The translations under genes were made by a program, and so were the position numbers. This document shows, one piece after another, positions 1-8,065 of a stretch of DNA of 64,000 nt. Each line of letters opens with the position of its first letter. The stretch's first letter is position 1. Under the pieces are notes generated by a model, which was given only the letters and a program-made list of their open reading frames with translations, was not told the DNA's origin and made no database searches. Source of the DNA: Burkholderia guangdongensis (GTDB taxonomy: Bacteria; Pseudomonadota; Gammaproteobacteria; Burkholderiales; Burkholderiaceae); NCBI RefSeq assembly GCF_013403875.1, contig NZ_JACBNX010000027.1, forward strand, positions 1 to 64,000, read 5' to 3'.

Positions 1-60
1 ACTTCATGCATCGTCATCGTGATCGTCCCAGTCGCGTTCATCGCCGGCGCTCCCTGAGGG

Positions 61-160
61 GTGTCGGCGATCAACCTACAGGCCAAAACACGACATTTTT
101 ATTTAGCGGAAACGCGACATCTGAACTTGGGACCTACACATAAAACGTCCATAATTCATC
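61..160. mobile_element. possible insertion-sequence end (remnant)
   Basis: Two near-identical 11-mers, AAACACGACAT (86-96) and AAACGCGACAT (110-120), lie 24 bases apart in an AT-richer stretch that is unlike the surrounding DNA. Repeated short motifs of this kind are typical of IS21-type transposon ends, where they bind the transposase. No transposase reading frame is visible to the right, so the element, if real, would extend left of the window. The assignment rests on pattern resemblance only. Confidence 0.3.
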
Positions 161-213
161 TTATGTCAACTAACATCGACATCCACACCTCCCACGAACT
201 CCACCCTCCGCGC

Positions 214-239
214 CGCGCCGTTCCCGAAGAAACGGCGCG
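214..239 (-). terminator. hairpin after the small secreted protein gene
   Basis: A perfect 9-bp inverted repeat (CGCGCCGTT at 214-222, AACGGCGCG at 231-239) with an 8-base loop lies 18 bases past the stop at 258. There is no T-run, so it would be a weak or factor-assisted terminator. Confidence 0.4.
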
Positions 240-257
240 CCGCCTTGGGGGCGATGC

Positions 258-593
258 TTACTGGCTGGCGCCGGCCGCTCCGGCAGCCTTCTTCTGCGCG
301 TTCTGCAGGTCTTCGGGATAAGACGGCGTGTTCACCGCGGGGTTGTAGCCGTTGTCTTCGAGCTTCTTCAGTTCCGCGGAATTCTTCGCGCGCGCGGCCT
401 TGCGTTCCGCCTTGCGCTTCGCGCGGGCTGCCTTGCGTGCTTCCGTCTTCGCTGCTTTGGCGGCCGCTTTCGCATCCTGCGTCTGCGTCGCGGGCGCGCT
501 TGCCGCATCCTGCGCATACGCCGACGCCGTGCCGCCGATCAGGCATGCCGCGACAGCCGCGGCGAGCGTGAGCTTGCTGAATTGGATTCTCAT
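258..593 (-). CDS. small secreted lysine/alanine-rich protein
   Basis: This gene encodes 111 residues. A clear Sec signal peptide (positive MRIQFSK, then a hydrophobic stretch ending in ASAYA, cleavage near residue 29) shows export to the periplasm. The mature part is dominated by Lys, Arg and Ala in a helical, highly basic segment (about residues 45-75) and ends in a Pro/Asn-rich tail. It has the look of the small DUF4148-like envelope proteins common in Burkholderia, but no catalytic motif is visible and the function is unknown. The start chosen is the ATG at 593 because it opens the signal peptide. The longer in-frame extension upstream to 722 lacks a signal sequence. Confidence 0.7.
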   Translation of the reverse strand: MRIQFSKLTLAAAVAACLIGGTASAYAQDAASAPATQTQDAKAAAKAAKTEARKAARAKRKAERKAARAKNSAELKKLEDNGYNPAVNTPSYPEDLQNAQKKAAGAAGASQ

Positions 594-782
594 CGTTGAA
601 CTCGCTGTTTTGATTGGTCGAGGTTGGAAGGACTGCCGGTACCGCCCTGCACCCCGGCACGTCAACGCTGGCGCCGAGGCCTGTGCATCATAACCGCGTT
701 TATGCGCAGGCGCAGGGATCAACGCGACCCGCGCCCGGCCCTCGCGCGCGCAGTCGCCTCAACCTCGTTTTCGGCCCATCGA

Positions 783-1292
783 TCAAGGAAACGCAGGGAT
801 CGTCGGATCGTGGCCTTCGACGTCCGCTTCCGGGTGATGCTGCTTGATCACTTCCTCGATTTCTTCGACGCGATCGGTCTTCACGTCGACCATCATCAGC
901 AATTCGCCTTTCGCGACGGCCTCCTCGAAGCGTTTGAGCCGCGTATTCGGCACGTCGACGCCGATCATCGTCGCGGTCCACGCGCCGATGCCGGCGCTCG
1001 CGAGCGTCATCAGCACGACGGCACCGCCCGCGATCGTCAGCCCCACCGGCGGAAACGCCATCGCGACGAGGCCCGCCAGCATGCCGGTCACGCCGCCGGC
1101 CGCGGTGCCGCGCGCGAGCGCAGGCAGCAAATCGCTGCGCTGCGTCAACGTCGCTTCCGGCAGATCCTCGAGCGGCACGCCGGGCGCGGCGAGCACGTGA
1201 ACGTGCCGCCATTCGATTCGCCTGAGCAATAACTCGTCGACGATGTGCGTCGCGCTCTTCACGTCAGGCAGTAGCACGTAGATTCGTCGCAT
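783..1292 (-). CDS. DUF1269-like membrane protein
   Basis: The product has 169 residues. The N-terminal half is a soluble alpha/beta-looking domain (starting MRRIYVLLPDV). A glycine/alanine-rich hydrophobic segment follows (about residues 65-115, with GTAAGG, PPVGLTIAGG and GIGAW), which could form two membrane helices or a glycine-zipper insert. The C-terminus is an acidic domain with an EEIEEVIKQHHPEA stretch. This layout matches a family of unknown function (DUF1269/general stress-type) frequent in Burkholderia. The ATG at 1292 was chosen over the upstream in-frame start at 1382, because the extension lacks conserved character. No partner gene is evident; the ben operon ends upstream of it behind a strong hairpin. 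Confidence 0.65.
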   Translation of the reverse strand: MRRIYVLLPDVKSATHIVDELLLRRIEWRHVHVLAAPGVPLEDLPEATLTQRSDLLPALARGTAAGGVTGMLAGLVAMAFPPVGLTIAGGAVVLMTLASAGIGAWTATMIGVDVPNTRLKRFEEAVAKGELLMMVDVKTDRVEEIEEVIKQHHPEADVEGHDPTIPAFP

Positions 1293-1406
1293 GGGTTGTC
1301 CCCTTTCGGCGGTCGCGCCCCCCGTCAGACGTTTCCAGGGACAAAACACGGGACGTGCGCGGTAGAGACCTGGTAAATCCATATTAGTCGCTATCCGGCA
1401 CGTTAT

Positions 1407-1435
1407 CCGGCCCGGCGGGCTGACCGCCGGGCCGG
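1407..1435. terminator. strong hairpin after benD
   Basis: A perfect 12-bp inverted repeat (CCGGCCCGGCGG at 1407-1418, CCGCCGGGCCGG at 1424-1435) with a 5-base loop sits 15 bases past the benD stop. It separates the ben operon from the DUF1269-like gene. There is no long T-run on the minus side, so the mode of termination is uncertain. Confidence 0.6.
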
Positions 1436-1449
1436 TTTGGGGCGCGCGC

Positions 1450-2229
1450 TCAGCCCAGATCGCCGCCCGCGACGGGCAGCACCGTGCCCGTGATGTACGA
1501 CGCGTCGTCCGACGCGAGGAACAGGATCGCGCCAGCCTGCTCGTCGAGCGTGCCGTAGCGTTTCATCAGGCTCGACTCGACCGTCTGGTCGATCACGCCC
1601 TGGTACCAGGTCTTTTCCTGATCCGTCGGCGCCGAAGCATTGCGCGGCACGCGGCGCGGCGGCGCGTCGGTGCCGCCCGGCGCGGTCGCGACGACGCGAA
1701 TGCCGGCGTCCGCGTATTCCATCGCGAGGCTGCGCGTCAGCGCATTCACGCCGCCCTTCGCGGCCGAATACGGCACGCGATGCACGCCGGCCGTCGCGAC
1801 CGACGACACGTTGACGATCGTGCCGCCGCCCGCGTCCAGCATGTAGGGCAGCACCGCGTGGCAGCACCACAGCGTCGGAAACAGCGAGCGGCGCACTTCC
1901 GCCTCGATCTCGTGCTCGGCGTAATGCGCGTACGGCTTCGCCCAGATCGTGCCGCCCACGTTGTTGATCAGCACGTCGATCCGCTGAAAATGCGCGTGCG
2001 CGTCGGCCAGCGCGCGCGCGCTTTCGGCGTACGACTCGAGATCGGCCTCGAGAGCGATCGCCGCGTGCCCCTGCGCGACGAGCGCCGCCGCGATTTCGTG
2101 CACGTAAGGCGAGCGGTCGATCAGCGCGAGCCGCGCGCCCTCGGCGGCCGCGCGCTCGGCGACGCGCTGGCCGATTCCCTGCGCGGCGCCGGTGACCGCG
2201 AGCACCTTGCGTTCGAAGCGGCCGCTCAT
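1450..2229 (-). CDS. benD: 1,6-dihydroxycyclohexa-2,4-diene-1-carboxylate dehydrogenase
   Basis: BenD oxidises the cis-diol made from benzoate by BenABC to catechol and CO2, using NAD. The 259-residue product is a short-chain dehydrogenase. It has the Gly-rich dinucleotide motif TGAAQGIG near residue 13, the NNVGG motif near residue 88, and the catalytic YSAAK (Tyr-x3-Lys) near residue 156. The start at 2229 overlaps the benC stop by 4 bases (ATGA), which shows translational coupling. It is the last gene of the ben operon. Identity is supported jointly by the SDR motifs and by its position after benABC. Confidence 0.93.
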   Translation of the reverse strand: MSGRFERKVLAVTGAAQGIGQRVAERAAAEGARLALIDRSPYVHEIAAALVAQGHAAIALEADLESYAESARALADAHAHFQRIDVLINNVGGTIWAKPYAHYAEHEIEAEVRRSLFPTLWCCHAVLPYMLDAGGGTIVNVSSVATAGVHRVPYSAAKGGVNALTRSLAMEYADAGIRVVATAPGGTDAPPRRVPRNASAPTDQEKTWYQGVIDQTVESSLMKRYGTLDEQAGAILFLASDDASYITGTVLPVAGGDLG

Positions 2230-3257
2230 GATCCCGCCCTCGCGGCGGCGGGCGTCGCGTTCGCCGTGAACTTCTCGTAGTGGAAGCTCGCGGGCTTCAC
2301 GCCGAGCCCGTCGAAGTGGCGCTGCACCGCGTCGACCATCGGCGGCGGCCCGCACAGATACACGTCGACTTCGCCGTCGTACAGCTTCGCCGGATCGAGA
2401 TGGTCGGTCACGTAGCCCTTCTTCGGATGCGCGGATTCGGGCGCGGCGACGCAGGTGTCGAAGCTGAACCCGGGCAGTTTCTCCGAGAATTGCGCGAGAC
2501 GCTCGACGAGCACCAGATCCTGGTCGCGCGTGACGCCGTACAGCATGTGGATCGGCTGTGCGCAGCCCTTTTCCGCGAGCACGTGCAGCATCGACAGGAA
2601 CGGCGCGAGTCCGGTGCCGCCCGCGAGGAACAGCAGCGGGCGCGCGACCTCGCGCAGATAGAAGCTGCCGGACGGCCCGGTCATCGCGAGGCGGTCGCCG
2701 GCCTGCGCGCGATCGAGGTACGTGCTCATCGCGCCGCCCGGAATGCTCTTGATCAGAAACGAGATGCGCCGCTCGCCGGGGCGCGAGCTGAACGAGTACG
2801 AGCGCGTGAGGCCCAGCCCCGGCACGTCGATGTTCACGTATTGCCCGGGCAGGAACACCGGTGCGTCGCCGTCGACGTCGCACTCGAGCTCGAGCGCCGC
2901 GTCCTGATGGCGCTCGAGCGTCGCGAGCGTCGTGTCGAAACGCGACGAGCCGGTCTTGCACGCGGTCGACGGCAGCGGCACCGAGACCACGCAGTCCGAC
3001 GCCGGCACCATCTGGCAGGTCAGCACCATGCCGCGCTCGGCTTCGTCCTCGGTCAGCGCGTCCTCGACGTACTCGTCGCCGAGATCGTACTGGCCGTTCT
3101 CGCAGTGGCACTTGCAGGTGCCGCAGACGCCGTCCGCGCAGTCCATGGGCAGGTTGATGCGCTGGCGGAACGCGGCGTCGAGCACTTTTTCGCCGGCGCG
3201 GCAATCGATGAAGCGGGTGACCCCGTCCTCGAAGTTCAATGCGATGGAGTAACTCAT
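2226..3257 (-). CDS. benC: benzoate 1,2-dioxygenase electron transfer reductase
   Basis: This reductase moves electrons from NADH through FAD and a 2Fe-2S centre to the BenAB oxygenase. The 343-residue protein has an N-terminal plant-type ferredoxin domain (Cys cluster CADGVCGTCKC near residues 40-50, last Cys further on). An FAD-binding domain with RSYSFSS follows (about residue 155), then an NAD-binding domain with GGTGLAPF (about residue 215) and a C-terminal YLCGPPPMV. This ferredoxin-FAD-NAD order is the class IB ring-hydroxylating dioxygenase reductase layout. It lies 31 bases after benB and overlaps benD by 4 bases. Confidence 0.95.
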   Translation of the reverse strand: MSYSIALNFEDGVTRFIDCRAGEKVLDAAFRQRINLPMDCADGVCGTCKCHCENGQYDLGDEYVEDALTEDEAERGMVLTCQMVPASDCVVSVPLPSTACKTGSSRFDTTLATLERHQDAALELECDVDGDAPVFLPGQYVNIDVPGLGLTRSYSFSSRPGERRISFLIKSIPGGAMSTYLDRAQAGDRLAMTGPSGSFYLREVARPLLFLAGGTGLAPFLSMLHVLAEKGCAQPIHMLYGVTRDQDLVLVERLAQFSEKLPGFSFDTCVAAPESAHPKKGYVTDHLDPAKLYDGEVDVYLCGPPPMVDAVQRHFDGLGVKPASFHYEKFTANATPAAARAGS

Positions 3258-3288
3258 GTCGACCTCACTCGGCAGTCGGGGCTTCGGT

Positions 3289-3777
3289 TCAGATGTGATA
3301 CACGTCGATGACCTGGTGGATGTAGTCGTTCTTCAGCACGACTTTCTTCGCCAGGATCCGCGGCGCCGGACGGGACACGTCGAGCGTATAGAACGACGTG
3401 CCGAAGAAGCTGTCCGTGCTCTTGTAGCGATAGCTGAGCGTGTGCCAGTTGAAGCGCACCGTCAGTTCGCCGCCCTCTTCCGTCAGCACCTCGACGTTGC
3501 TGATGTTGTGGCTCGTGCGCGGCTCGGGCAGGCTCGCGCTCGATCGCTCGGTCTTGATCCGGAACACGCGGTCCTCGAGGCCGTTGCGGTTCGGGTAGTA
3601 GATCAGCGAGATCTCGCGCTGCGGATCCTGCGTGAGCGTGTCGTCGTCGTCCCACGCGGGCATCCAGAATTCGGCCGTCGGCGCATAGCATTCGAGCCAG
3701 GCGTCCCAGTCGCGATCGTCGAGCAGGCGCGCCTCGTGATAGAGGAACGCCGCGATCGCCTGATTGTCGTGATTCAT
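3289..3777 (-). CDS. benB: benzoate 1,2-dioxygenase small (beta) subunit
   Basis: This is the structural beta subunit of the alpha3-beta3 ring-hydroxylating dioxygenase. The 162-residue product has the usual length for BenB/XylY and the SnoaL-like cone fold features of the family: N-terminal EARLLDDRDWDAWLECY, internal DRVFRIKT, and the conserved C-terminal VVLKNDYIHQVIDVYHI. It has no cofactor ligands, as expected. The ATG at 3777 overlaps the benA stop by 4 bases. Confidence 0.95.
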   Translation of the reverse strand: MNHDNQAIAAFLYHEARLLDDRDWDAWLECYAPTAEFWMPAWDDDDTLTQDPQREISLIYYPNRNGLEDRVFRIKTERSSASLPEPRTSHNISNVEVLTEEGGELTVRFNWHTLSYRYKSTDSFFGTSFYTLDVSRPAPRILAKKVVLKNDYIHQVIDVYHI

Positions 3778-5192
3778 ACGGCCTCCTTACAGTTGTCATC
3801 GTCATGGGCATCGTCGCTGCAGTTGCCATTGCTTTCACCGCTCGCGAGCGCCGCCTGCAGTCGCTCGGCCCAGTACGCGTGCTGGCGCACGAACAGTCCT
3901 TCGTCCTCGGTGCGCCCGCCGCTCAGCAGCGGGCTCACGCCCATCGCGCGCGCGTTGTCGTCCGCGCCTTCGATCCATTCGGTCGCGCCGCGGCTCAGGT
4001 CGTTCCACAGGATTTCGCTGCCTTGATAGCCGGCCTGGCACGCGCGGAATTCCTCGAGGTCGTCGGGCGTGCCCATCCCGCTCACGTTGAAGAAGTCCTC
4101 GTACTGGCGGATCCGCAGCGCGCGCTCGTCGGCGCTCTCCCCCTTCGGCGCGAAGCAGTAGATCGTCACCTCGGTCTTGTCGACCGCGATCGGACGCACG
4201 ACGCGGATCTGCGTCGAGAACTGGTCCATCAGGTACACGTTCGGATACACGCACAGGTTGCGCGTCTGGTCGACGATCACGTCGGCGCGGTCCTGGCCGA
4301 CGCGCGCGGCGAGATCGCCGCGGTGCGCGAAGATCGGGCGCACCTCGGGGTTCAGCAGGCGCGTCCACAGCAGGATGTGCCCGTGCTCGAACGCATAGAC
4401 GCCGCCGACGCTCTTCGACCAGCCGTTCGCGTCGACCGTGTGCGTGCCCGCGTCGTCGTAGTTGCGGTGCTGCATCGTCGCCGAGTAGTTCCAGTGCACC
4501 GAGCTCACGTGATAGCCGTCGGCGCCGTTCTCCATCTGCAGCTTCCAGTTCGCGTCGTACACATACGACGAACTGCCGCGCAGCACTTCGAGGCCGTTCG
4601 GCGCCTGGTCGACGATCTGGTCGATGATCACGCGCGCCTGGCCGAGATGCGCGTCGAGCGGCAGCACGTCGGGATTCAGGCTGCCGAACAGGAAGCCGCG
4701 ATAGTTCTCGAAGCGCGCGACGCGGCGCAGGTCGTGCGAGCCATTGGTGTTGAACGTGATCGGATAGTGGCCGGTCTTGCCGTCCTTCACCTTCAGCAGC
4801 TTGCCCGAGTTGTTGAACGTCCAGCCGTGGAACGGGCACGTGAAGCTGCCCTTGTTGCCGTGCTTGCGGCGGCACAGCATCGCGCCGCGGTGCGCGCACG
4901 CGTTGATCATCGCGTGCAGCTCGCCTTCCTTGTCGCGCGTGATCACGATCGACTGACGGCCGATCGACGTCGTGAAGTAGTCGTTCGGCGCCGGAATCTG
5001 GCTTTCGTGCGCGAGATAGATCCAGTTCGATTCGAAGATGTGCTTCATCTCGAGATCGAACAGGTCCGGGTTCGTGAACACGTCGCGGCGGCAGCGGAAT
5101 ACGCCGGTCTCGGGATCGTCGACGATCGCGGCGTCGAGCAGGTCTTTCAGGCTTTCGTTCAGGCTTTCGGCCGGATGGATGTCGGTGGACAT
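3774..5192 (-). CDS. benA: benzoate 1,2-dioxygenase large (alpha) subunit
   Basis: BenA is the catalytic subunit that adds O2 to benzoate to form the 1,2-cis-diol. The 472-residue protein has the Rieske 2Fe-2S ligands Cys99, His101, Cys119 and His122 (CAHRG and CPFHGW). It also has the mononuclear iron region NGADGYHVSSVHW, where the two His residues and a later Asp bind Fe(II). Length and motifs match BenA/XylX. It opens the benABCD block. The 157-base gap from catA upstream contains short tandem repeats, so transcription could either continue from catA or start anew; no promoter is obvious. Confidence 0.96.
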   Translation of the reverse strand: MSTDIHPAESLNESLKDLLDAAIVDDPETGVFRCRRDVFTNPDLFDLEMKHIFESNWIYLAHESQIPAPNDYFTTSIGRQSIVITRDKEGELHAMINACAHRGAMLCRRKHGNKGSFTCPFHGWTFNNSGKLLKVKDGKTGHYPITFNTNGSHDLRRVARFENYRGFLFGSLNPDVLPLDAHLGQARVIIDQIVDQAPNGLEVLRGSSSYVYDANWKLQMENGADGYHVSSVHWNYSATMQHRNYDDAGTHTVDANGWSKSVGGVYAFEHGHILLWTRLLNPEVRPIFAHRGDLAARVGQDRADVIVDQTRNLCVYPNVYLMDQFSTQIRVVRPIAVDKTEVTIYCFAPKGESADERALRIRQYEDFFNVSGMGTPDDLEEFRACQAGYQGSEILWNDLSRGATEWIEGADDNARAMGVSPLLSGGRTEDEGLFVRQHAYWAERLQAALASGESNGNCSDDAHDDDNCKEAV

Positions 5193-5300
5193 GGCGGCAG
5201 TCTCCGTCGGTGCCCGGCCGCGTCGTGCGGCCGGGGCGTTGTGCTCGGGGCGTCTCGGGCGTTTCGGCCGGCGTGGGCGTTTCCGCAGGCCTGGGTGGTT

Positions 5301-5358
5301 CCGCCGGCTCAGGCGGCTAAGTGGCTCGGCCGCTCGGCGGCTCGGCGGCTCAGGCGGC
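5301..5358. repeat. GGCTCGGC-type short tandem repeats between benA and catA
   Basis: The catA-benA spacer holds degenerate 8-9 bp repeats (GGCTCAGGC, GGCTCGGCC, GCTCGGCG twice, GGCTCAGGC) that run into the last codons of catA. Function is unknown; slippage-type expansion is a simple explanation. Confidence 0.5.
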
Positions 5359-6279
5359 TTCCACGCGGCGGCGCTGGACGACGTCGTCCGTCACGTTCTC
5401 GCCGAGCGGCGCGATCGCGAAGTCGAACGCGATTTCGACGAACGGCTCGTTGAGCCCGTGCGCCTGGATCGCGGCCGCGTCGCGGCGCTCGACGACGTCG
5501 GGGATCAGGTCGTCGCGCGTCGCGAACGCGAAGTCGTCGTGCAGGTACGCGTCGCCGGCGATGTTGATCTGCGTGGTGAGCTGGCGATGGCCCGGCGCGC
5601 TGACGAAGAAGTGAATGTGCGCCGGACGCTGGCCGTGACGGCCGATCTGGTCGAGCAACTGCTGCGTCGGGCCGTCCGGCGGGCAGCCGTAGCCGACCGG
5701 CAAGATGCTGCGGAATTCGTAGCGGCCGTCGGCGCCGGTCCGGATCCGGCGGCGCAGGTTGTACGGGCTCTGCGACTTGTCGAAGAACGAGTACATCCCC
5801 AACGTGTTCGCATGCCACACGTCGACGATCGCGTTCGCGACCGGCTTGCCGGCCAGATCGCGGACGATGCCGTGCATGATCAGCGTGCGGCCGTGATCGG
5901 TGCCGTCGTCGAGGCGTGCGCTGCCGGCCGACAGCGGCGCGCCGCCGACGTACAGCGGCCCTTCGATCGTGCGCGACGTGCCGGTCGCGATGCCCGCCGC
6001 GGCGTCGGCCGCGTCCATCCGCAGGTCGAGATAGTGCTCGAGGCCGATGCCGGCCGCGAGCAGCCCGGCCTCGCCGGCGGCACCAAGATCGTTCAGGTAC
6101 GCGACGCCCGACCAGATTTCGTCCGGCGTGATGTCGAGGTCGTCGATCGCCTTGAACAGGTCGGTCAGCAGACGGTGGGCGATCTGCTTCGCGCGCGGCG
6201 AACCCTGGTCGTTGGTCAGGCCGGTGGCGATTTTCAGGAATTCCCGCACGTCGGCGGTGTCTGCGATCTGGGTGCTCAT
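5350..6279 (-). CDS. catA: catechol 1,2-dioxygenase
   Basis: CatA cleaves catechol between the hydroxyl groups (ortho cleavage) to cis,cis-muconate, using Fe(III). The 309-residue protein has the intradiol dioxygenase layout: an N-terminal helical dimer/lipid-binding domain (to about residue 100) and a beta-sandwich catalytic domain. The iron ligands are visible as the Tyr in GMYSFF, the Tyr in GRYEFRS and the His pair in RPAHIHFF. The VDVWHANT motif before them is typical. It lies 96 bases after catC and precedes benA, so benzoate attack and ring opening are encoded side by side. Confidence 0.96.
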   Translation of the reverse strand: MSTQIADTADVREFLKIATGLTNDQGSPRAKQIAHRLLTDLFKAIDDLDITPDEIWSGVAYLNDLGAAGEAGLLAAGIGLEHYLDLRMDAADAAAGIATGTSRTIEGPLYVGGAPLSAGSARLDDGTDHGRTLIMHGIVRDLAGKPVANAIVDVWHANTLGMYSFFDKSQSPYNLRRRIRTGADGRYEFRSILPVGYGCPPDGPTQQLLDQIGRHGQRPAHIHFFVSAPGHRQLTTQINIAGDAYLHDDFAFATRDDLIPDVVERRDAAAIQAHGLNEPFVEIAFDFAIAPLGENVTDDVVQRRRVEAA

Positions 6280-6375
6280 TTCGGTGCCTCCTGGTGGATG
6301 TGGGGCGGCGCGGTCTCTATGCGCCCGGTGCGTCTGGAAGTCGGGAAGTCAGGAACTCGGGAAAACGGGCCGGTG

Positions 6376-6666
6376 TCAGCGGTCGTCGTCATGCAGCGAC
6401 GACGGGTGCCGGCACAGCGGCATCACGTCGATCCGCATATACGGGAACAGCGGCAGCGACATCAGGTAGTCGTGGAGCTGCGCGGGGCTGTCGACGTCGA
6501 AGATGCTGACGTTCGAGTACTGCCCGACGATGCGCCAGATGTGGCGCCACTCGCCGCTTTGCTGCAGTTCCTGGAAGCGCGCCTTCTCGTTGGCCTTCAA
6601 CTTCGCGGCGACGTCGGCCGGCATGTCGAGCGGCAGCGAGACGTCCATGCGTACGTGGAAAAGCAT
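6376..6666 (-). CDS. catC: muconolactone delta-isomerase
   Basis: CatC shifts the double bond of muconolactone to give 3-oxoadipate enol-lactone. The 96-residue product is exactly the usual family length. It starts MLFHVRMDVSLP and carries the conserved EKARFQELQQSGEWRHIWR segment, the SNVSIFDV strand and the HDYLMSLPLFPYM C-terminal region. It lies between catB and catA, 69 bases after catB. The downstream steps (catD and the thiolase genes) are not in this window. Confidence 0.95.
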   Translation of the reverse strand: MLFHVRMDVSLPLDMPADVAAKLKANEKARFQELQQSGEWRHIWRIVGQYSNVSIFDVDSPAQLHDYLMSLPLFPYMRIDVMPLCRHPSSLHDDDR

Positions 6667-6716
6667 CGGATCTCTCCTCTTTCCGGTCTGTGGGACCGTG
6701 AGTCAGTGGGACAAGC

Positions 6717-6740
6717 GGGTCAGTGGGTCAGTGGGTCAGT
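6717..6740. repeat. three exact GGGTCAGT tandem copies at the catB stop
   Basis: GGGTCAGT occurs three times head to tail at 6717-6724, 6725-6732 and 6733-6740. The last copy contains the catB stop codon (6736-6738). Copy-number change here would not alter CatB unless it shifted the stop. Confidence 0.6.
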
Positions 6741-7911
6741 GGCTAGATGCGGCGACCGACACGCGGTTGCGGTCGCGGCGCAGCGCGTCGACGCGGTCTT
6801 CGTCGAGCGCGATGCCCAGGCCGGGCCCGGTCGGCAGGCGAAGCTCGAACGCGTCATAGCGCAGCGGCTCGGTCAGGATTTCCTCGGTCAGCAGCAGCGG
6901 GCCGAACAGCTCGGTGCCCCACTGCAGATTCGCGAACGTCGCGAACAGCTGGGCCGACGCGATCGTGCCGATCGCGCCTTCGAGCATCGTGCCGCCGTAC
7001 AGCTCGATGCCGGCCGCATCGGCGATCGCGGCGACCTGCCCGGCCGCGACGAGCCCGCCGGACTGCTCGATCTTCACCGCGAACACGTCGGCGGCGCCGG
7101 CGCTCGCGAGTTCGAATGCGGTTTGCGGGCCCTGCAGCGATTCGTCGGCCATCACCGCGATCGGGAAGCGGCGCACGAGCCGCGCGAGCGAGCGGGCCGA
7201 CGCGACCGGCTGCTCCGCGAGATCGCAGCCCGCGTCCGCGAGTGCCGCCAGGCCGCGCACCGCTTCGGTTTCGCTCCACGCCATGTTCACGTCGACGCGC
7301 ACGCTCGCGCGCTCGCCGAGCGCGCGCTTGATCGCGGCGACGTGCGCGACGTCGGTCGCGAGCGGCCGGCCGCCGATCTTCAGCTTGAACACGTTGTGGC
7401 GGCGCAGCGCGAGCATCTGCTCGGCTTCGGCGATGTCGCGCGCGGTGTCGCCCGACGCGAGCGTCCATGCGATCGGCAGCGCATCGCGGCGGCGCCCGCC
7501 GAGCAGCTCGGACACCGGCAGGCCGGCGCGTTTGCCGAGCGCATCGAGCAGCGCAGTCTCGATCGCGCACTTCGCGAAGTGATTGCCGCGGACGAACTTG
7601 CCGATGCGCGCCATCAGTTCCTGCACGCGGTTCGCGTCGGCGCCGACGAGCTGCGGCGCGACATAGCGGTCGATCGTCAGCTTCATGCCTTCGGGGCTTT
7701 CGGCGCCGTAGGCCATCCCCGCGATCGTCGTGCCCTCGCCGAGCCCGACGATGCCGTCGGCGGTATGGATGCGTACGATCATCAGGGTCTGGCCTTGCAT
7801 CGTGGCCATCGACAGGCGATGCGGGCGGATCGTCGGGATATCGAGCAGGAAGGTTTCCACGCGCTCGATGCGCGATCCGGCGGAGGCTGGGGTGGGGTGT
7901 GTGGTGTCCAT
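6736..7911 (-). CDS. catB: muconate cycloisomerase
   Basis: CatB cyclises cis,cis-muconate to (4S)-muconolactone with a divalent metal. The 391-residue protein belongs to the muconate-lactonising branch of the enolase superfamily. It has the acid/base KLKIGG (Lys-x-Lys) motif near residue 170 and the metal ligands in DVNMAW, the Glu of EQPV and the Asp/Glu of ADES. The second catalytic Lys is in VKIEQSGG. It is the first gene of the minus-strand cat-ben run, divergent from the LysR gene, so the shared operator probably controls it. Confidence 0.94.
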   Translation of the reverse strand: MDTTHPTPASAGSRIERVETFLLDIPTIRPHRLSMATMQGQTLMIVRIHTADGIVGLGEGTTIAGMAYGAESPEGMKLTIDRYVAPQLVGADANRVQELMARIGKFVRGNHFAKCAIETALLDALGKRAGLPVSELLGGRRRDALPIAWTLASGDTARDIAEAEQMLALRRHNVFKLKIGGRPLATDVAHVAAIKRALGERASVRVDVNMAWSETEAVRGLAALADAGCDLAEQPVASARSLARLVRRFPIAVMADESLQGPQTAFELASAGAADVFAVKIEQSGGLVAAGQVAAIADAAGIELYGGTMLEGAIGTIASAQLFATFANLQWGTELFGPLLLTEEILTEPLRYDAFELRLPTGPGLGIALDEDRVDALRRDRNRVSVAASSH

Positions 7912-7968
7912 GGCTTGCAGTCTATGAACGCGCCCTACCCCAATCCAACACTATTTCGGTCTCTCTTG

Positions 7969-7983
7969 ATACCTTTATGGTAT
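7969..7983. promoter_or_regulatory. CatR/BenM-type LysR operator (ATAC-N7-GTAT)
   Basis: ATACCTTTATGGTAT matches the ATAC-N7-GTAT consensus known for CatM/BenM/CatR exactly. It sits midway in the 154-base divergent catB-catR spacer, where the high-affinity recognition site is expected. Confidence 0.75.
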
Positions 7984-8028
7984 TTTGTGGCTGAAATGCC
8001 CGTTAATATCGCTTTGATGCGCTGCAAA

Positions 8029-8043
8029 ATACCTTTATTTGCA
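8029..8043. promoter_or_regulatory. second, imperfect CatR half-site
   Basis: ATACCTTTATTTGCA repeats the left half of the operator at 7969 exactly (ATACCTTTAT) but has a degenerate right half. It lies 60 bases away, just before the catR start. LysR operons often pair one strong and one weak site; here it could serve autoregulation. Confidence 0.45.
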
Positions 8044-8065
8044 TGATAAACATGGGGTTTGCCCG

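Noticed and set aside
1..57. C-terminal end of a coding sequence at the left edge
   Set aside because: One frame is open to a TGA at 55-57, but the stretch is too short to judge and has no recognisable motif.
3804..8046. Long plus-strand open frames over the ben/cat genes (549 and 1,002 codons)
   Set aside because: They are antisense shadows of benA, catA, catC and catB, which have clear family motifs; high GC removes stop codons in such frames. The shadow proteins are Arg/Ala-rich and motif-free.
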